Positions 54,122 through 63,437 of a DNA stretch of 64,000 bases are shown here, one piece after another (position 1 is the stretch's first letter; the number at the start of each line of letters is the position of its first letter). The stretch spans positions 62,001-126,000 of the forward strand of contig JAQTXB010000006.1 in assembly GCA_028688995.1 (NCBI GenBank), read 5' to 3'. Under the pieces are notes generated by a model, which was not told the DNA's origin, did no database searches, and saw only the letters and a list, made by a program, of their open reading frames with translations. Source of the stretch: Aliarcobacter sp. (GTDB lineage: Bacteria > Campylobacterota > Campylobacteria > Campylobacterales > Arcobacteraceae). Made by a program: the position numbers and the translations under genes.

Positions 54122-55302
54122 GCCAAAATAAATTATTAATAGATGTTGGAAGTACATATTTTAAAGTTTGTGCGAATAATCAAGTTGAACAATACTTTAG
54201 GGATTTTAATAAAGATATTTATGATGATTTATTATCAAAATGTTCTGATACTATCTCAAAATTTAAAAAAGATGAAGTATTTATCTGTTCATCTGCAAAT
54301 GGTGGATTAACAACTTTAATTATTGGAATTACAAACTCTTTTTCACTAAAATTTGCAACAAATATTGCATATAACTCTGGAATTAATATTATAAATACAG
54401 TTTTATATCAAGACATTGAAACTACTTCAATTCCTAGTGATTTAATTGATGTGGTAATTGTTGTTGGTGGAATTAATAGTGTTGATAATGTTTTTGATGA
54501 TAAATTATTTAACTATTTAGGAAATTTGAGATTTTCAAATATTGTATTTGCTGGAACAACAAAAGATGCTGAGTATTTAAAAGCAAATATCCAAAATTTA
54601 GTAGTTGTTGAAAACATCATAAACAATAAACTTCATGTTGTTGAAGAGCCTTTAAAACAATATTTAACAAATCTTTACCAAGCTGATATTGAAGGAAAAG
54701 AAGATATAAAACATCTATACGATTTAACTTCAAATCAAATATTTTCAACTCCATATATTGTAAATAAAACTCTGCCTTTTATAGATAGTAAATTTGCAGC
54801 TGTTAATCCATTTATTTTAATAGATATTGGTGGAGCTACAACTGATATTCACTACTCTAAAGATTTATCTATGGATAACATGGTTACTGAAAATGAATAT
54901 GATAGATTAGTATTCAAAAAACTTGGAGTTTATAAATCTAAAGAATCTTTAATATTTGCGGCTAAAAACAATGAATTTGTTTATGAATTATTAGCTCATT
55001 TAAAAGTTACAGAAAATATTTTTAATGAAGATTCACCAAAAAGTTTAAGAATTTTAATGCAATTAGCAATTTTCTTAGTTTTATACAAAGTTTCAGATGC
55101 TCATCCTTTATATATTAAATTAAAGTTAAATCTACTAAAATCTATTGTATTAACAGGTGGTATAACAAAAGTATTAAGTTTTGAAGAGGCTGAAGATATT
55201 ATTTCATTTTTTTATAAAAAAATCTTAACTTCAGATATTCATCCATCTATTATCTTGGATTCAAATTATGATATTTGGACACTTGGTATTACACAACAAT
55301 AA
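54118..55302 (+). CDS. glmL: GlmL/MutL-family actin-like chaperone of glutamate mutase
   Basis: 394-residue protein of the MutL/GlmL family, an ASKHA-fold ATPase: phosphate-1 motif LLIDVGSTYFKV at the N-terminus, PFILIDIGGATTDIHYS near residue 245, and IVLTGGITKVL (adenosine motif) near 345. GlmL proteins occur with B12 mutases and are thought to assist their assembly or repair of inactive cofactor. It is shorter than the clostridial protein (about 460 aa) but has all three motifs. Start overlaps glmE by 4 nt. Confidence 0.9.
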   Translation: MSQNKLLIDVGSTYFKVCANNQVEQYFRDFNKDIYDDLLSKCSDTISKFKKDEVFICSSANGGLTTLIIGITNSFSLKFATNIAYNSGINIINTVLYQDIETTSIPSDLIDVVIVVGGINSVDNVFDDKLFNYLGNLRFSNIVFAGTTKDAEYLKANIQNLVVVENIINNKLHVVEEPLKQYLTNLYQADIEGKEDIKHLYDLTSNQIFSTPYIVNKTLPFIDSKFAAVNPFILIDIGGATTDIHYSKDLSMDNMVTENEYDRLVFKKLGVYKSKESLIFAAKNNEFVYELLAHLKVTENIFNEDSPKSLRILMQLAIFLVLYKVSDAHPLYIKLKLNLLKSIVLTGGITKVLSFEEAEDIISFFYKKILTSDIHPSIILDSNYDIWTLGITQQ

Positions 55303-55312
55303 GGGGAAAACA

Positions 55313-56878
55313 ATGTCAATAAACTGTATTAGAACATTAATAGAAGATGCAAATATCTCAAACCCAAACAAAAATGCAATAGTTTTTGGAAATGAAAAAT
55401 TAACTTATAGCGAACTTTTTACTAAAGTAAATCAAATTGCTTATTATTTAAGTGAACTTGATTTACCAAAAGGTAGCAGAATTGGAGTTTATTCAAATAA
55501 AGGAATAGACCAAGTTGTAGCTATTTTAGCAATTTTATCAACACAATATGTATTGGTTCCATTAACAAAATTACTTAAACCAGAACAAGTTGAATATATA
55601 ATTAGTGATTGTGATATAAAATGTATAATTACTGATAAAATCAAAATTGAATCAATTGAAGAGATTAAATTTGATGGACATATTATTTCTTATGAAACTA
55701 CACATAAAGAGTTACCATCATTTGAAGAGATTTACAAATATTATAACAAACCATATTCTTGTGATGTAAATGGACATGATAATGCAGTTATTACTTACTC
55801 TTTTGGACTTTCTGGAAAACCAAATGGTATTGTTATTTCACATAGAAACTTAATAGATTCAGCAAGGGTTGTATCTCAATATTTAAAATTAGAAGAGAGT
55901 GATGTTCTTTCAGGACTTTTAGTATTTAATCTTGATTATGGATTAAATCAAATTTTCTGTTCACTTTATAAAAGAGCAACAATAGCTCTTCATAGATTTG
56001 TTTTACCAAATGATTTTTTTAATCATATCATTAATGACAAAGTTACGGTTCTTCCCTTAATGCCAATTAACATAACAGAAATGTTTGATGAAGATAGACT
56101 TCCAAGTGCAGAGTTATTAAAAAATGTAAGAATTATTACTTCATCTGGTGGAAATGTAACTTCTAAAATGATAGCTGATGTTGAAAAATATTTTACAAAT
56201 GCTAAATTTTTCTCAATGCATGGATTAACAGAAGCATTTAGATCAACTTATTTAGACCCAAGTCAATTAAAAATAAGACCTGAATCTATTGGAAAAGCAA
56301 TTCCTGATGTTGAATTATATGTAATTGATGCAAATGGAAATGAATGCGCACCAAGAGTTGTAGGTGAATTAATCCATAGAGGTGGATACATTTACAAAGG
56401 TTTTTGGAATGCTCCACTTGTAACTGAGCAAAGATTTAAATCAATTGATATTTTAAAAAATGTGATTAATCTTGAAGGTCAATTAACAGATGAAATTGTT
56501 GTAAAAACTGGTGATTATGTTTATAAAGATGAAGAAGGATATTTTTATTTTGTTTCAAGACATGATGATATGATTAAAACTAGAGGATTTAGAGTTAATC
56601 CTTTTGAAATTGAATCAGTAGTTGAGAGAGAAATTAAAGAAATAGAAAGATGTGCAGTTTTTTCAATAGAAAATGATGAAATTGAAGAAGAGATAGTTTT
56701 AGTATATAGTGGAAAAAATGAATTAAATTCAAGTGAAATTTTATTTGAATTAAAAAATCATTTAGCATCATATATGATACCTGCTAAAATTATTTATAAA
56801 AAATCTTTACCTTTAATTCCTTCAGATAAAAATAGAATTAATAAAGAAGAGCTAAAAAAAGAGCTTACTTCAAAATAA
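55313..56878 (+). CDS. AMP-forming acyl/aminoacyl ligase in the glutamate mutase operon
   Basis: 521-residue ANL-superfamily ligase. Start ATG 55313 follows AAGGGGAAAACA; an upstream in-frame ATG (55268) lies inside glmL. Motifs: TYSFGLSGKPNGIVISHRN is the P-loop (A3) but lacks the usual T-S-G-T-T; SMHGLTEAFRSTYL is A5; VKTGDYVYKDEEGYFYF with SRHDDMIKTRGFRVNPFEIE is A7-A8; and IPSDKNRINKEEL (A10) holds a lysine. It should activate an acid to an acyl-adenylate, for CoA or a carrier. No carrier protein gene is adjacent. A substrate of 3-methylaspartate or a derivative is inferred from the operon. Confidence 0.87.
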   Translation: MSINCIRTLIEDANISNPNKNAIVFGNEKLTYSELFTKVNQIAYYLSELDLPKGSRIGVYSNKGIDQVVAILAILSTQYVLVPLTKLLKPEQVEYIISDCDIKCIITDKIKIESIEEIKFDGHIISYETTHKELPSFEEIYKYYNKPYSCDVNGHDNAVITYSFGLSGKPNGIVISHRNLIDSARVVSQYLKLEESDVLSGLLVFNLDYGLNQIFCSLYKRATIALHRFVLPNDFFNHIINDKVTVLPLMPINITEMFDEDRLPSAELLKNVRIITSSGGNVTSKMIADVEKYFTNAKFFSMHGLTEAFRSTYLDPSQLKIRPESIGKAIPDVELYVIDANGNECAPRVVGELIHRGGYIYKGFWNAPLVTEQRFKSIDILKNVINLEGQLTDEIVVKTGDYVYKDEEGYFYFVSRHDDMIKTRGFRVNPFEIESVVEREIKEIERCAVFSIENDEIEEEIVLVYSGKNELNSSEILFELKNHLASYMIPAKIIYKKSLPLIPSDKNRINKEELKKELTSK

Positions 56879-56879
56879 C

Positions 56880-56907
56880 AAGAAAGTAACCAAAAGGTTA
56901 TTTTCTT
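56880..56907 (+). terminator. Hairpin terminator after the mutase operon
   Basis: AAGAAAGTAACC (56880-56891) and GGTTATTTTCTT (56896-56907) form a 12-bp stem with one G-U pair and an AAAA loop, then a T-rich tail. Confidence 0.7.
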
Positions 56908-56994
56908 TTAAACTTTCAAATACATTGACTGAAGTCAATAAAATCTAATCTAATTTTGATTATAATAAGAATAATAAAACATAAAGGATTGTCT

Positions 56995-57273
56995 ATGAAA
57001 AAAATTGTTATTGCTGCTTCGTTATTAGTTGCATCTGCTGCGTTTGCTGGGTCTTATGATAAATGTGTTGTTTGTCATGGTGCAAATGGAGAAAAAGCTG
57101 CTATGGGAAAATCAAAAGTTATCAAAGATATGACAAAGGCTGACTTTGTTGCTGCATTAAAAGGTTATCAAGCTGGAACTTACGGTGGAGCTACAAAAGG
57201 TTTAATGGCTGCTCAAGTAAAAGATATGCCTGAAGCTACAATGAACGAAATTGCGGATTTAATCATTAAATAA
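56995..57273 (+). CDS. Small c-type cytochrome (c553-like)
   Basis: 92-residue exported cytochrome: signal peptide (about 1-19, ending ASAAFA), haem-binding CVVCH at about residues 23-27, and axial Met in a C-terminal region containing LMAAQVKDMPEATMNEIADLI. The format matches epsilon-type cytochrome c553, a periplasmic electron carrier to terminal oxidases or other enzymes. I chose ATG 56995 because AAAGGA precedes it; an upstream in-frame ATG at 56956 would spoil the signal peptide. Confidence 0.9.
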   Translation: MKKIVIAASLLVASAAFAGSYDKCVVCHGANGEKAAMGKSKVIKDMTKADFVAALKGYQAGTYGGATKGLMAAQVKDMPEATMNEIADLIIK

Positions 57274-57281
57274 TCCATTTA

Positions 57282-57307
57282 AAATAGCTAGATTTTTCTA
57301 GCTATTT
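57282..57307. terminator. Terminator between the cytochrome and convergent gene
   Basis: AAATAGCTAG (57282-57291) and CTAGCTATTT (57298-57307) form a perfect 10-bp stem with a 6-nt loop, overlapping the last bases of the convergent gene. Confidence 0.75.
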
Positions 57308-57710
57308 AAAAATCTATTTTTTGCTGCGTCATTTTTATTTTTTCTTTTAATTTATTTTCTAATTCTTTTTTCTCTTCTAATAGTTGTTTTATGATTTTAT
57401 CTTTTTCATCTTCTTCATTATTTATATTTTTTTGTTCTAATATTTTTCCTAAATAAAATTCAAAACACCCATTTTCAATGGAATAATCAACTCTTTTACA
57501 TTCTACTGTCATTTGAGGCTTATCATTTCCTAAACCATTAGTTAAAATAATTTTCTCAAATTGTCTAATCTGATAAGTTAATTTATCATCTAAAATTACA
57601 GGTTCTAAAAGTTCTTTTTTCCAATAATTTGTATTCTCTTTTTCTAAAACAAGAGTTTTTTTTAATAAAATATTTTCAAATAAATCTTTATTTATTGAAA
57701 GTTTATACAT
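57306..57710 (-). CDS. Hypothetical protein with C-terminal coiled coil
   Basis: 134-residue protein with no signal peptide or membrane segment. The N-terminal 90 residues look like a small mixed alpha/beta domain (NYWKKELLEPVILDDKLTYQIRQFEKIIL). The last 40 are a Lys/Glu coiled coil (DEKDKIIKQLLEEKKELENKL). Start ATG 57710 has GAGGAAAATC before it; an upstream TTG is less likely. I recognise no family. It stands alone between convergent and divergent genes. Confidence 0.6.
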   Translation of the reverse strand: MYKLSINKDLFENILLKKTLVLEKENTNYWKKELLEPVILDDKLTYQIRQFEKIILTNGLGNDKPQMTVECKRVDYSIENGCFEFYLGKILEQKNINNEEDEKDKIIKQLLEEKKELENKLKEKIKMTQQKIDF

Positions 57711-57836
57711 GATTTTCCTCAAAATAATTTGTTTACTATAACTATAAATTACTAAAAAAAAGATTCTATAATCTTAGGAATAAAATCTTCAATCATAAAA
57801 TGGTACAATCACAAAAAATTTATTTCTAGGATAAAA

Positions 57837-59114
57837 ATGTTAAGAAAATATCAACAAATACTACTTATATTAGCCACAACTTTACTATTTACAGCTTGTT
57901 CTGTAAAACAACCAGCTCCAATTGCAATTAAAAGTAATGATATTGATGTTCTAGCAAGTACAGCAAATGATAATGCAATTGATTCTACAAAAGATTCAAA
58001 AGATTTCTTTGAAAAATATTTTAAACCATGGAATTCAACAAAAGTTTCTTTCCCAAAAGTTGAAGCAATGTGGGGACAATCATATAAATTAAAAAAAGTT
58101 TATTTAGAAAATCATTTATTAGCTACACCTGAATGGTTTGATAAACAAATAGAAAACTCAAACTTTGACGCTTATAATACTTTGACAAAAAAAGCTATTA
58201 TTCTAAAAAATACAAATATAAGAGTTCTTCCTACAAATTCACCAATGTTTTATGACCCAACAAAACCAGGAGAAGGTTTCCCATTTGACTATAATCAAAA
58301 CTCTGCAATCAAAATAAATACTCCAATTATAGTTTCACATTTATCAAAAGATAAAGCTTGGGCATATATGGAATCAAGTAATGTTGGTGGTTGGGTAGAG
58401 ATTGGAACTATAGCTTTTGTAGATGAAAAATTTATTCAAGAGTTTAAAACATCAAACTATTTTGTATCAGTTAAAGAGAAATTTCCAATTTATGACCCAA
58501 TATTTAGAGAATATGTAAAAGTAGCTACAATTTTTCCTAAAAAAAACAATAAATATATAATTGCAAAAAGAGATGATAATCAAAATGCTCTGATTTCATA
58601 TATAGATTTAAATGTAGATGAAGTTGAACCAATGCCATTAGCTTTTAATACTCAAAATAGAATCAAAATAGCAAAACAGTTACTTGATGAACCTTATGGT
58701 TGGGGTGGATTATTAAATAATAGAGATTGTTCAAGTTTTACTCAAGATTATTTTGCAACATTTGGAAAATATCTACATAGAAACTCAAAAGCGCAATTAT
58801 CTAATGGAAAATATCTTGATATGTCAAAGTTATCAAATGATGAGAAAAAAGAGTTTATAAGAAAAAATGGTGTTCCTTTTTCAACTTTAGTATATTTAAA
58901 AGGTCATATTATGCTTTATATTGGTATTAAAGAAAAAGAACCATTAGTTTTACATGATATGTGGAGTGTAAGATTAAAAGATAGTAATGGCGTAAATTAT
59001 AGACATATAGTTGGAAAAACTTCAATTACTACTTTAGAACCTGGAATTGGTATGAAAGATTATAATGAAGATAGCAATATTTTAAATAGAATTTTAGGAA
59101 TTGTTGTTTTATAA
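57837..59114 (+). CDS. SH3/NlpC-P60 peptidoglycan peptidase lipoprotein
   Basis: 425-residue lipoprotein: signal with lipobox FTAC (Cys near 21), bacterial SH3-like region (about 120-260: KNTNIRVLPTNSPMFYD, GGWVEIGTIAFVDE) and an NlpC/P60 domain (about 280-400). The catalytic Cys is in NNRDCSSFTQDYF, His in LKGHIMLYIG and a third polar residue in VLHDMWSV. It probably cleaves peptidoglycan peptides (gamma-D-Glu-diaminopimelate type). Domain order fits the known SH3b1-SH3b2-NlpC/P60 endopeptidases. Monocistronic with its own terminator. Confidence 0.88.
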   Translation: MLRKYQQILLILATTLLFTACSVKQPAPIAIKSNDIDVLASTANDNAIDSTKDSKDFFEKYFKPWNSTKVSFPKVEAMWGQSYKLKKVYLENHLLATPEWFDKQIENSNFDAYNTLTKKAIILKNTNIRVLPTNSPMFYDPTKPGEGFPFDYNQNSAIKINTPIIVSHLSKDKAWAYMESSNVGGWVEIGTIAFVDEKFIQEFKTSNYFVSVKEKFPIYDPIFREYVKVATIFPKKNNKYIIAKRDDNQNALISYIDLNVDEVEPMPLAFNTQNRIKIAKQLLDEPYGWGGLLNNRDCSSFTQDYFATFGKYLHRNSKAQLSNGKYLDMSKLSNDEKKEFIRKNGVPFSTLVYLKGHIMLYIGIKEKEPLVLHDMWSVRLKDSNGVNYRHIVGKTSITTLEPGIGMKDYNEDSNILNRILGIVVL

Positions 59115-59138
59115 GCTTTAGGAAATCCTAAAGCTTAT
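59111..59138. terminator. Bidirectional terminator
   Basis: ATAAGCTTTAGGA (59111-59123) and TCCTAAAGCTTAT (59126-59138) form a perfect 13-bp stem with a 2-nt centre between the convergent peptidase and RND genes; the peptidase TAA lies in the first arm. Confidence 0.8.
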
Positions 59139-59141
59139 ATA

Positions 59142-62100
59142 TTAATCTACTGCTTTTCTTAAATATATTACTCTATAAACAAGTGGGACAAAATATAGAT
59201 TTAAAACTGTCGCCCACAAAATCCCAAATCCTAAAGAAATAGCCATTGGTTGAAGTATTAAAGCTTGACCTGAAGCAAAAAATATTAAAGTAAATAATCC
59301 TAGAATCGTTGTAATTGAGGTTAATACTATTGGTCTTAACCTCATTTTTGCAAATTCTAGTAACTCTTTTATATTTTTTGCTTTTTTTATAAAATCCATC
59401 ATAATAATTCCATCATTTACAATAACCCCAGCAAGCCCAATCATTCCAATTAGACTTGGCATCGAAATATTAATTCCCATCACCATATGCCCTATTAAAA
59501 CGCCAAGAATTGATAATGGAATAGTACTTAAAATGATTAAAGGCTTAATTATTGAATCAAACATCCAAATTAATGCCATAAATATTAAAATAATTGCAAT
59601 AAGTGCTGCTTGTGCCATTTCTCTTTGAACTTTTTCATTCTCTTTTTGTTCACCTTTAATATCAAGATTTACTCTTTTTCTCAATTGAATTATATCTTCG
59701 CTAATTGTTTGATATAACTCTGCTGAAGTAATTTTGTTTAAAGAGGCGGTTACACTAATAATCTGTTCATTATTTTCTTTAAAAATCTGAGAATAAGCTG
59801 GAACTTTTATAAACTCAACCACATCTTTTAATAAAACTTTTTGATTTGAAGTTGTAATAATAGAAAAAGTATCAAGACTTTCTAAAATATCTTTATGACT
59901 ACTTTCAAAAACAATATCAATTATTCCCTTATTATCAAACATTTTTGAGTAAGTTCCTTTAAAATAATAGGGTCTTAATTGATTTAAAATTGTTTCTTCA
60001 CTAACACCTAAACTATTCCCATAAGAGTTAACTTTAAATTTTAATTCATAGTTTCCAATAATAGAATCATCTGATATATTTGAAACACCTTTAACTTTTG
60101 CAAGACTATTTTCTAACTCTTTAACGGCAGTTGACACTTCCTCTTTTTTCCCAGAAATTGCAATTTCCACATCATTTTTTACAATTCCAGCTTGGGGAAC
60201 AAATACTTTTAACTCTTCAAATTTACCTGAGTTTATATATGGTTCCAAAGTCTTTTTTAATTCCGCTTCTATATCTTGAGAACTAACTGTTCTAATCATA
60301 TTTGAGTCATCATATTTTGGTGATAAATATGGATTGATATATTTATCAAAGATATTATCAGCTGCACTTTCATGTAGATTTACAAAAATATGAAAATAAA
60401 ACTCTTCATAGTGTGGCTGATTTTTACCATCAAGTTTCATTCCAGTTACTGAACTAATTGAATTTATACTATTTTTAAAATCCAAAGAACTTAACATTTT
60501 TTTCTCTAACTCTAAAACTAACTCTTCTGTTTGCTCGATTTTTTTACCAACACCAACAGAACCTGTAATATAAACTTGTGTTGAGTCAAATGAAGGCATA
60601 AATTTAAATTTTTGTGTTTTAAAAATAACTATAGAAAAAACTGTTATAAGCCCAACCATTAAAAAAATAGTAAGATATTTTCCTTTTAATAAAAAAGATA
60701 AAATATTTCCATAAAGATTATAATTAAACTCCCAAATTTTGTGAGATTTTCTTTCATCTTTGCTTACTCTTAAAATCTCTTTTGAATGTAAAGGTAAAAA
60801 GAAAAAGGCTTCAAATAAAGAACTTAATAATAAAATACTAATCATTATTGGAAGTATTTGCATAAACTTCCCTACTTCACCCGTCATTAAAAGAATTGGT
60901 AAAAAAGCAAATATTGTTGTGGCAGTTGCAGTTAAAACTGCTGGGTACATCTCAATTGCTCCATCCCTTGCTGCTGTGTATCTATCTTTTCCCATTTCAA
61001 GATGTCTGTAAATATTCTCACCTACAACAATAGCTTCATCAACTAACATTCCTAATGCAATTAATGCTCCTAAAAGTGAGAGCATATTTAAGCTATAACC
61101 AAAATATTCAGCACTAATAAGTCCAATCATAAAAGATGTTGGAATTCCCATTGCAACAACAATTGCAACTCTTATATTTATAAACAAAAAAAGTGCAATA
61201 AAAAGTAAAATCAAACCAAACAATATATTTGAAACAACTGTATTTAGTCTATTTTTAATCCAAATAGAAGTATCAATATATGTATCAAATTCAAGATTTG
61301 AGTATTTTGATTCAAACTCTTTTGTAATTTGTTTTATCTGTTTTACAAGTTCAATTGCATCTCCACTTAGTCCTTTATTAATTCCTACTGCAATATTTGT
61401 ATTTGAATTAAAATGAGAAATAGTTGAAGCATCAGACAGACTATATTTTACATCTGCAATATCTTTTAAATATATTGATTTACCATCAATTTTTATTAAC
61501 ATATTTTTGATTTTTTCTATATCTTTTTCACCATTGTAAGTTGAAAGATAGTAATGTCGTGTAGTATCTTTTATCATTCCAATTGGAAAAATAGAACTCA
61601 TAGTTGAAATTGCTTTAATCACAGAAGTTTTACTTAAACCATAAGCATTTATTTTTTCATCATCAAAACTCATTAACAACTCTTTATCACTATCTCCTAA
61701 AACAGAAACTTGTGATAAATCTTTTAATTGCATAACTCTTGATTTTACCTCTTTTGCTACTTCAATTAAATACTCTTTTGAATCATTGTTTTTAGAATAA
61801 ACAGCAACTGTAATTAAAGGGAAAGCATGTTCAACTGCTTTTACAGTTGGTTCATCCATATCAGAAGGAAGATTTGTTTTAATTTTTGTAATAATATCTT
61901 TTACATCATCCAAAATATCTTTTGCTTTATATCCATCTTTTAAATCTACATTTATAGAAAAACTTCCATTTTTAATTGTTGAAGAAATTTTATCAGCACT
62001 ACTTAAACTAAGTAATTCATCTTCTATTTCAGAAACAGCAATTTTATCAAGTAATTCAGAGCTAGCACCAATATATTGTCCACTAATTGAAACAGCATCT

Positions 62101-62231
62101 AAAGCAGAAGGAGGAAAGATTTCTTTTGGAATTTTAAAATATGAGAAAAAAGCAAGTAAACAGATAAAAAACAGAATAAAATGATTTAAAAGAGGCTTTC
62201 TTAATGAAAATTCAATAAGAGCTTTTATCAT
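59142..62231 (-). CDS. RND-family efflux permease (AcrB-like), no adaptor adjacent
   Basis: 1029-residue RND transporter: 12 helices in two halves, each with a large periplasmic loop. Proton-relay helix 4 reads LGMLVDEAIVVGENIYRHLEMG, so the usual Asp-Asp pair is Asp-Glu; helix 10 reads VIVNDGIIMMDFIKKAK. TATTIFAFLPILLMTGEVG is typical. It should export a hydrophobic substrate with proton antiport, but no membrane-fusion or TolC gene is alongside. It overlaps the FtsL-like gene by 4 nt and so is co-translated after rsmH. Neither substrate nor link to cell division is clear. Confidence 0.9.
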   Translation of the reverse strand: MIKALIEFSLRKPLLNHFILFFICLLAFFSYFKIPKEIFPPSALDAVSISGQYIGASSELLDKIAVSEIEDELLSLSSADKISSTIKNGSFSINVDLKDGYKAKDILDDVKDIITKIKTNLPSDMDEPTVKAVEHAFPLITVAVYSKNNDSKEYLIEVAKEVKSRVMQLKDLSQVSVLGDSDKELLMSFDDEKINAYGLSKTSVIKAISTMSSIFPIGMIKDTTRHYYLSTYNGEKDIEKIKNMLIKIDGKSIYLKDIADVKYSLSDASTISHFNSNTNIAVGINKGLSGDAIELVKQIKQITKEFESKYSNLEFDTYIDTSIWIKNRLNTVVSNILFGLILLFIALFLFINIRVAIVVAMGIPTSFMIGLISAEYFGYSLNMLSLLGALIALGMLVDEAIVVGENIYRHLEMGKDRYTAARDGAIEMYPAVLTATATTIFAFLPILLMTGEVGKFMQILPIMISILLLSSLFEAFFFLPLHSKEILRVSKDERKSHKIWEFNYNLYGNILSFLLKGKYLTIFLMVGLITVFSIVIFKTQKFKFMPSFDSTQVYITGSVGVGKKIEQTEELVLELEKKMLSSLDFKNSINSISSVTGMKLDGKNQPHYEEFYFHIFVNLHESAADNIFDKYINPYLSPKYDDSNMIRTVSSQDIEAELKKTLEPYINSGKFEELKVFVPQAGIVKNDVEIAISGKKEEVSTAVKELENSLAKVKGVSNISDDSIIGNYELKFKVNSYGNSLGVSEETILNQLRPYYFKGTYSKMFDNKGIIDIVFESSHKDILESLDTFSIITTSNQKVLLKDVVEFIKVPAYSQIFKENNEQIISVTASLNKITSAELYQTISEDIIQLRKRVNLDIKGEQKENEKVQREMAQAALIAIILIFMALIWMFDSIIKPLIILSTIPLSILGVLIGHMVMGINISMPSLIGMIGLAGVIVNDGIIMMDFIKKAKNIKELLEFAKMRLRPIVLTSITTILGLFTLIFFASGQALILQPMAISLGFGILWATVLNLYFVPLVYRVIYLRKAVD

Positions 62232-62482
62232 TTCTTCTGTTCCATTGGATTAAATAATAATGAATCTATAATTTGGTTTTTAAATTTCATATCTTCTAGT
62301 TGTTGAGATAAAAAAGTATTCTCTTCTTGAAGTGAAATATAATGGGCATATAATTTATTAATATCTTTACTCGTATAATAAATATTACTTCTTAAATAAA
62401 TTTTTGGAAAATATAAAAATAGTGCAACAATTAATAGTACAATCACCATAAACAGTGAGTTACTTGCATTTAACCTAGTCAA
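62228..62482 (-). CDS. FtsL-like small bitopic coiled-coil protein
   Basis: 84-residue protein: short cytoplasmic N-terminus, one transmembrane helix (about 10-28: SLFMVIVLLIVALFLYF), then a periplasmic coiled coil (HYISLQEENTFLSQQLEDMKFKNQIIDSL). It starts 8 nt inside the end of rsmH. The rsmH-ftsL order and this topology are those of FtsL in many bacteria, though the sequence is too divergent to confirm and it is shorter than E. coli FtsL (121 aa). FtsL helps recruit FtsI/FtsW at the septum. Assignment is inference from position and shape. Confidence 0.6.
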   Translation of the reverse strand: MTRLNASNSLFMVIVLLIVALFLYFPKIYLRSNIYYTSKDINKLYAHYISLQEENTFLSQQLEDMKFKNQIIDSLLFNPMEQKK

Positions 62483-63377
62483 ATTTAAAAATCCTTAATT
62501 TTGAGCTTCTACTTCTTGGGTTTTGTTTAATTTCAAGCGCAGTTGGAATTATAGGTTTTTTTGTAATAATTTTCCCTAAAGCATGATTATTCCCACATTC
62601 ACATCTAAAAACACCCTCTGGACAAATACACGATTTAGTCCATTTTTTAAAATAGTTTTTTACAATTCTATCCTCTAAAGAGTGAAATGAAATAATTGCA
62701 ACTATACAATTTTTGAATTTAGCTTTTTCTAGGGAATCAAAAAGTCGCTCTAAAACTCCTAATTCATCATTTACTTCAATTCTAATTCCTTGAAAAGGAA
62801 GAGTTGCTGGATGAATTTTTCCCTTTGGCATTTTTTTTGATAAAAGTTCAGAAATCTCTTTTGCACTTGTAAAAGGTCTATTATTTACAATTAATGAAGC
62901 AACTTTTTTATATTCTCTCACTTCTCCACACTCTTTAAAAACTCTTTCCAGTTCACTTGTAGAATATGTATTTACTACCGTTGCTGCATCTAAAGCTTGG
63001 TTTTGATCCATTCTCATATCTAAAGTATCACTTTCAAACCCAAAACCTCTCTCAAGTTTGTCAAGTTGTAAAGAAGAAACTCCAATATCAGCTAAAACAC
63101 CTCTAATTTCGTAATCTTTAAAAGTCTCAATAACATGTTCAAAATTTCCTTTATTGAATATTACCCTATTTTCAAAAGGTGCTAATCTATTCTTACTAAA
63201 TGCTAAAGCTTCATCATCTTGATCATTACAAATTAGTTTAATATTCTCATTTGAAGATAACAATCCACTACTATGACCTGCAAATCCTGTTGTACAATCA
63301 ATAATATAACCACTATTTATATTTACGAAAGCCTCTAATGTTTCATTGTACAAAACAGGTATGTGTGGAATATTCAT
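62475..63377 (-). CDS. rsmH: 16S rRNA (cytosine(1402)-N4)-methyltransferase RsmH
   Basis: 300-residue MraW/RsmH: N-terminal IPHIPVLYNETLEAF, SAM motif YIIDCTTGFAGHSSGLL, LADIGVSSLQLD and RGFGFESDTLDMRMDQ, and IISFHSLEDRIVKNYF. The C-terminus holds a Cys-rich stretch (CICPEGVFRCECG). It methylates C1402 of 16S rRNA in the P site. In many bacteria it opens the dcw cell-division cluster; here it is followed by an FtsL-like gene and an RND gene. Confidence 0.95.
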   Translation of the reverse strand: MNIPHIPVLYNETLEAFVNINSGYIIDCTTGFAGHSSGLLSSNENIKLICNDQDDEALAFSKNRLAPFENRVIFNKGNFEHVIETFKDYEIRGVLADIGVSSLQLDKLERGFGFESDTLDMRMDQNQALDAATVVNTYSTSELERVFKECGEVREYKKVASLIVNNRPFTSAKEISELLSKKMPKGKIHPATLPFQGIRIEVNDELGVLERLFDSLEKAKFKNCIVAIISFHSLEDRIVKNYFKKWTKSCICPEGVFRCECGNNHALGKIITKKPIIPTALEIKQNPRSRSSKLRIFKFD

Positions 63378-63437
63378 TAAAACGGTCCTTATTTAAATTG
63401 CAGTATAATACCTGAAAATAGATTTAAGGCTTTTAAA

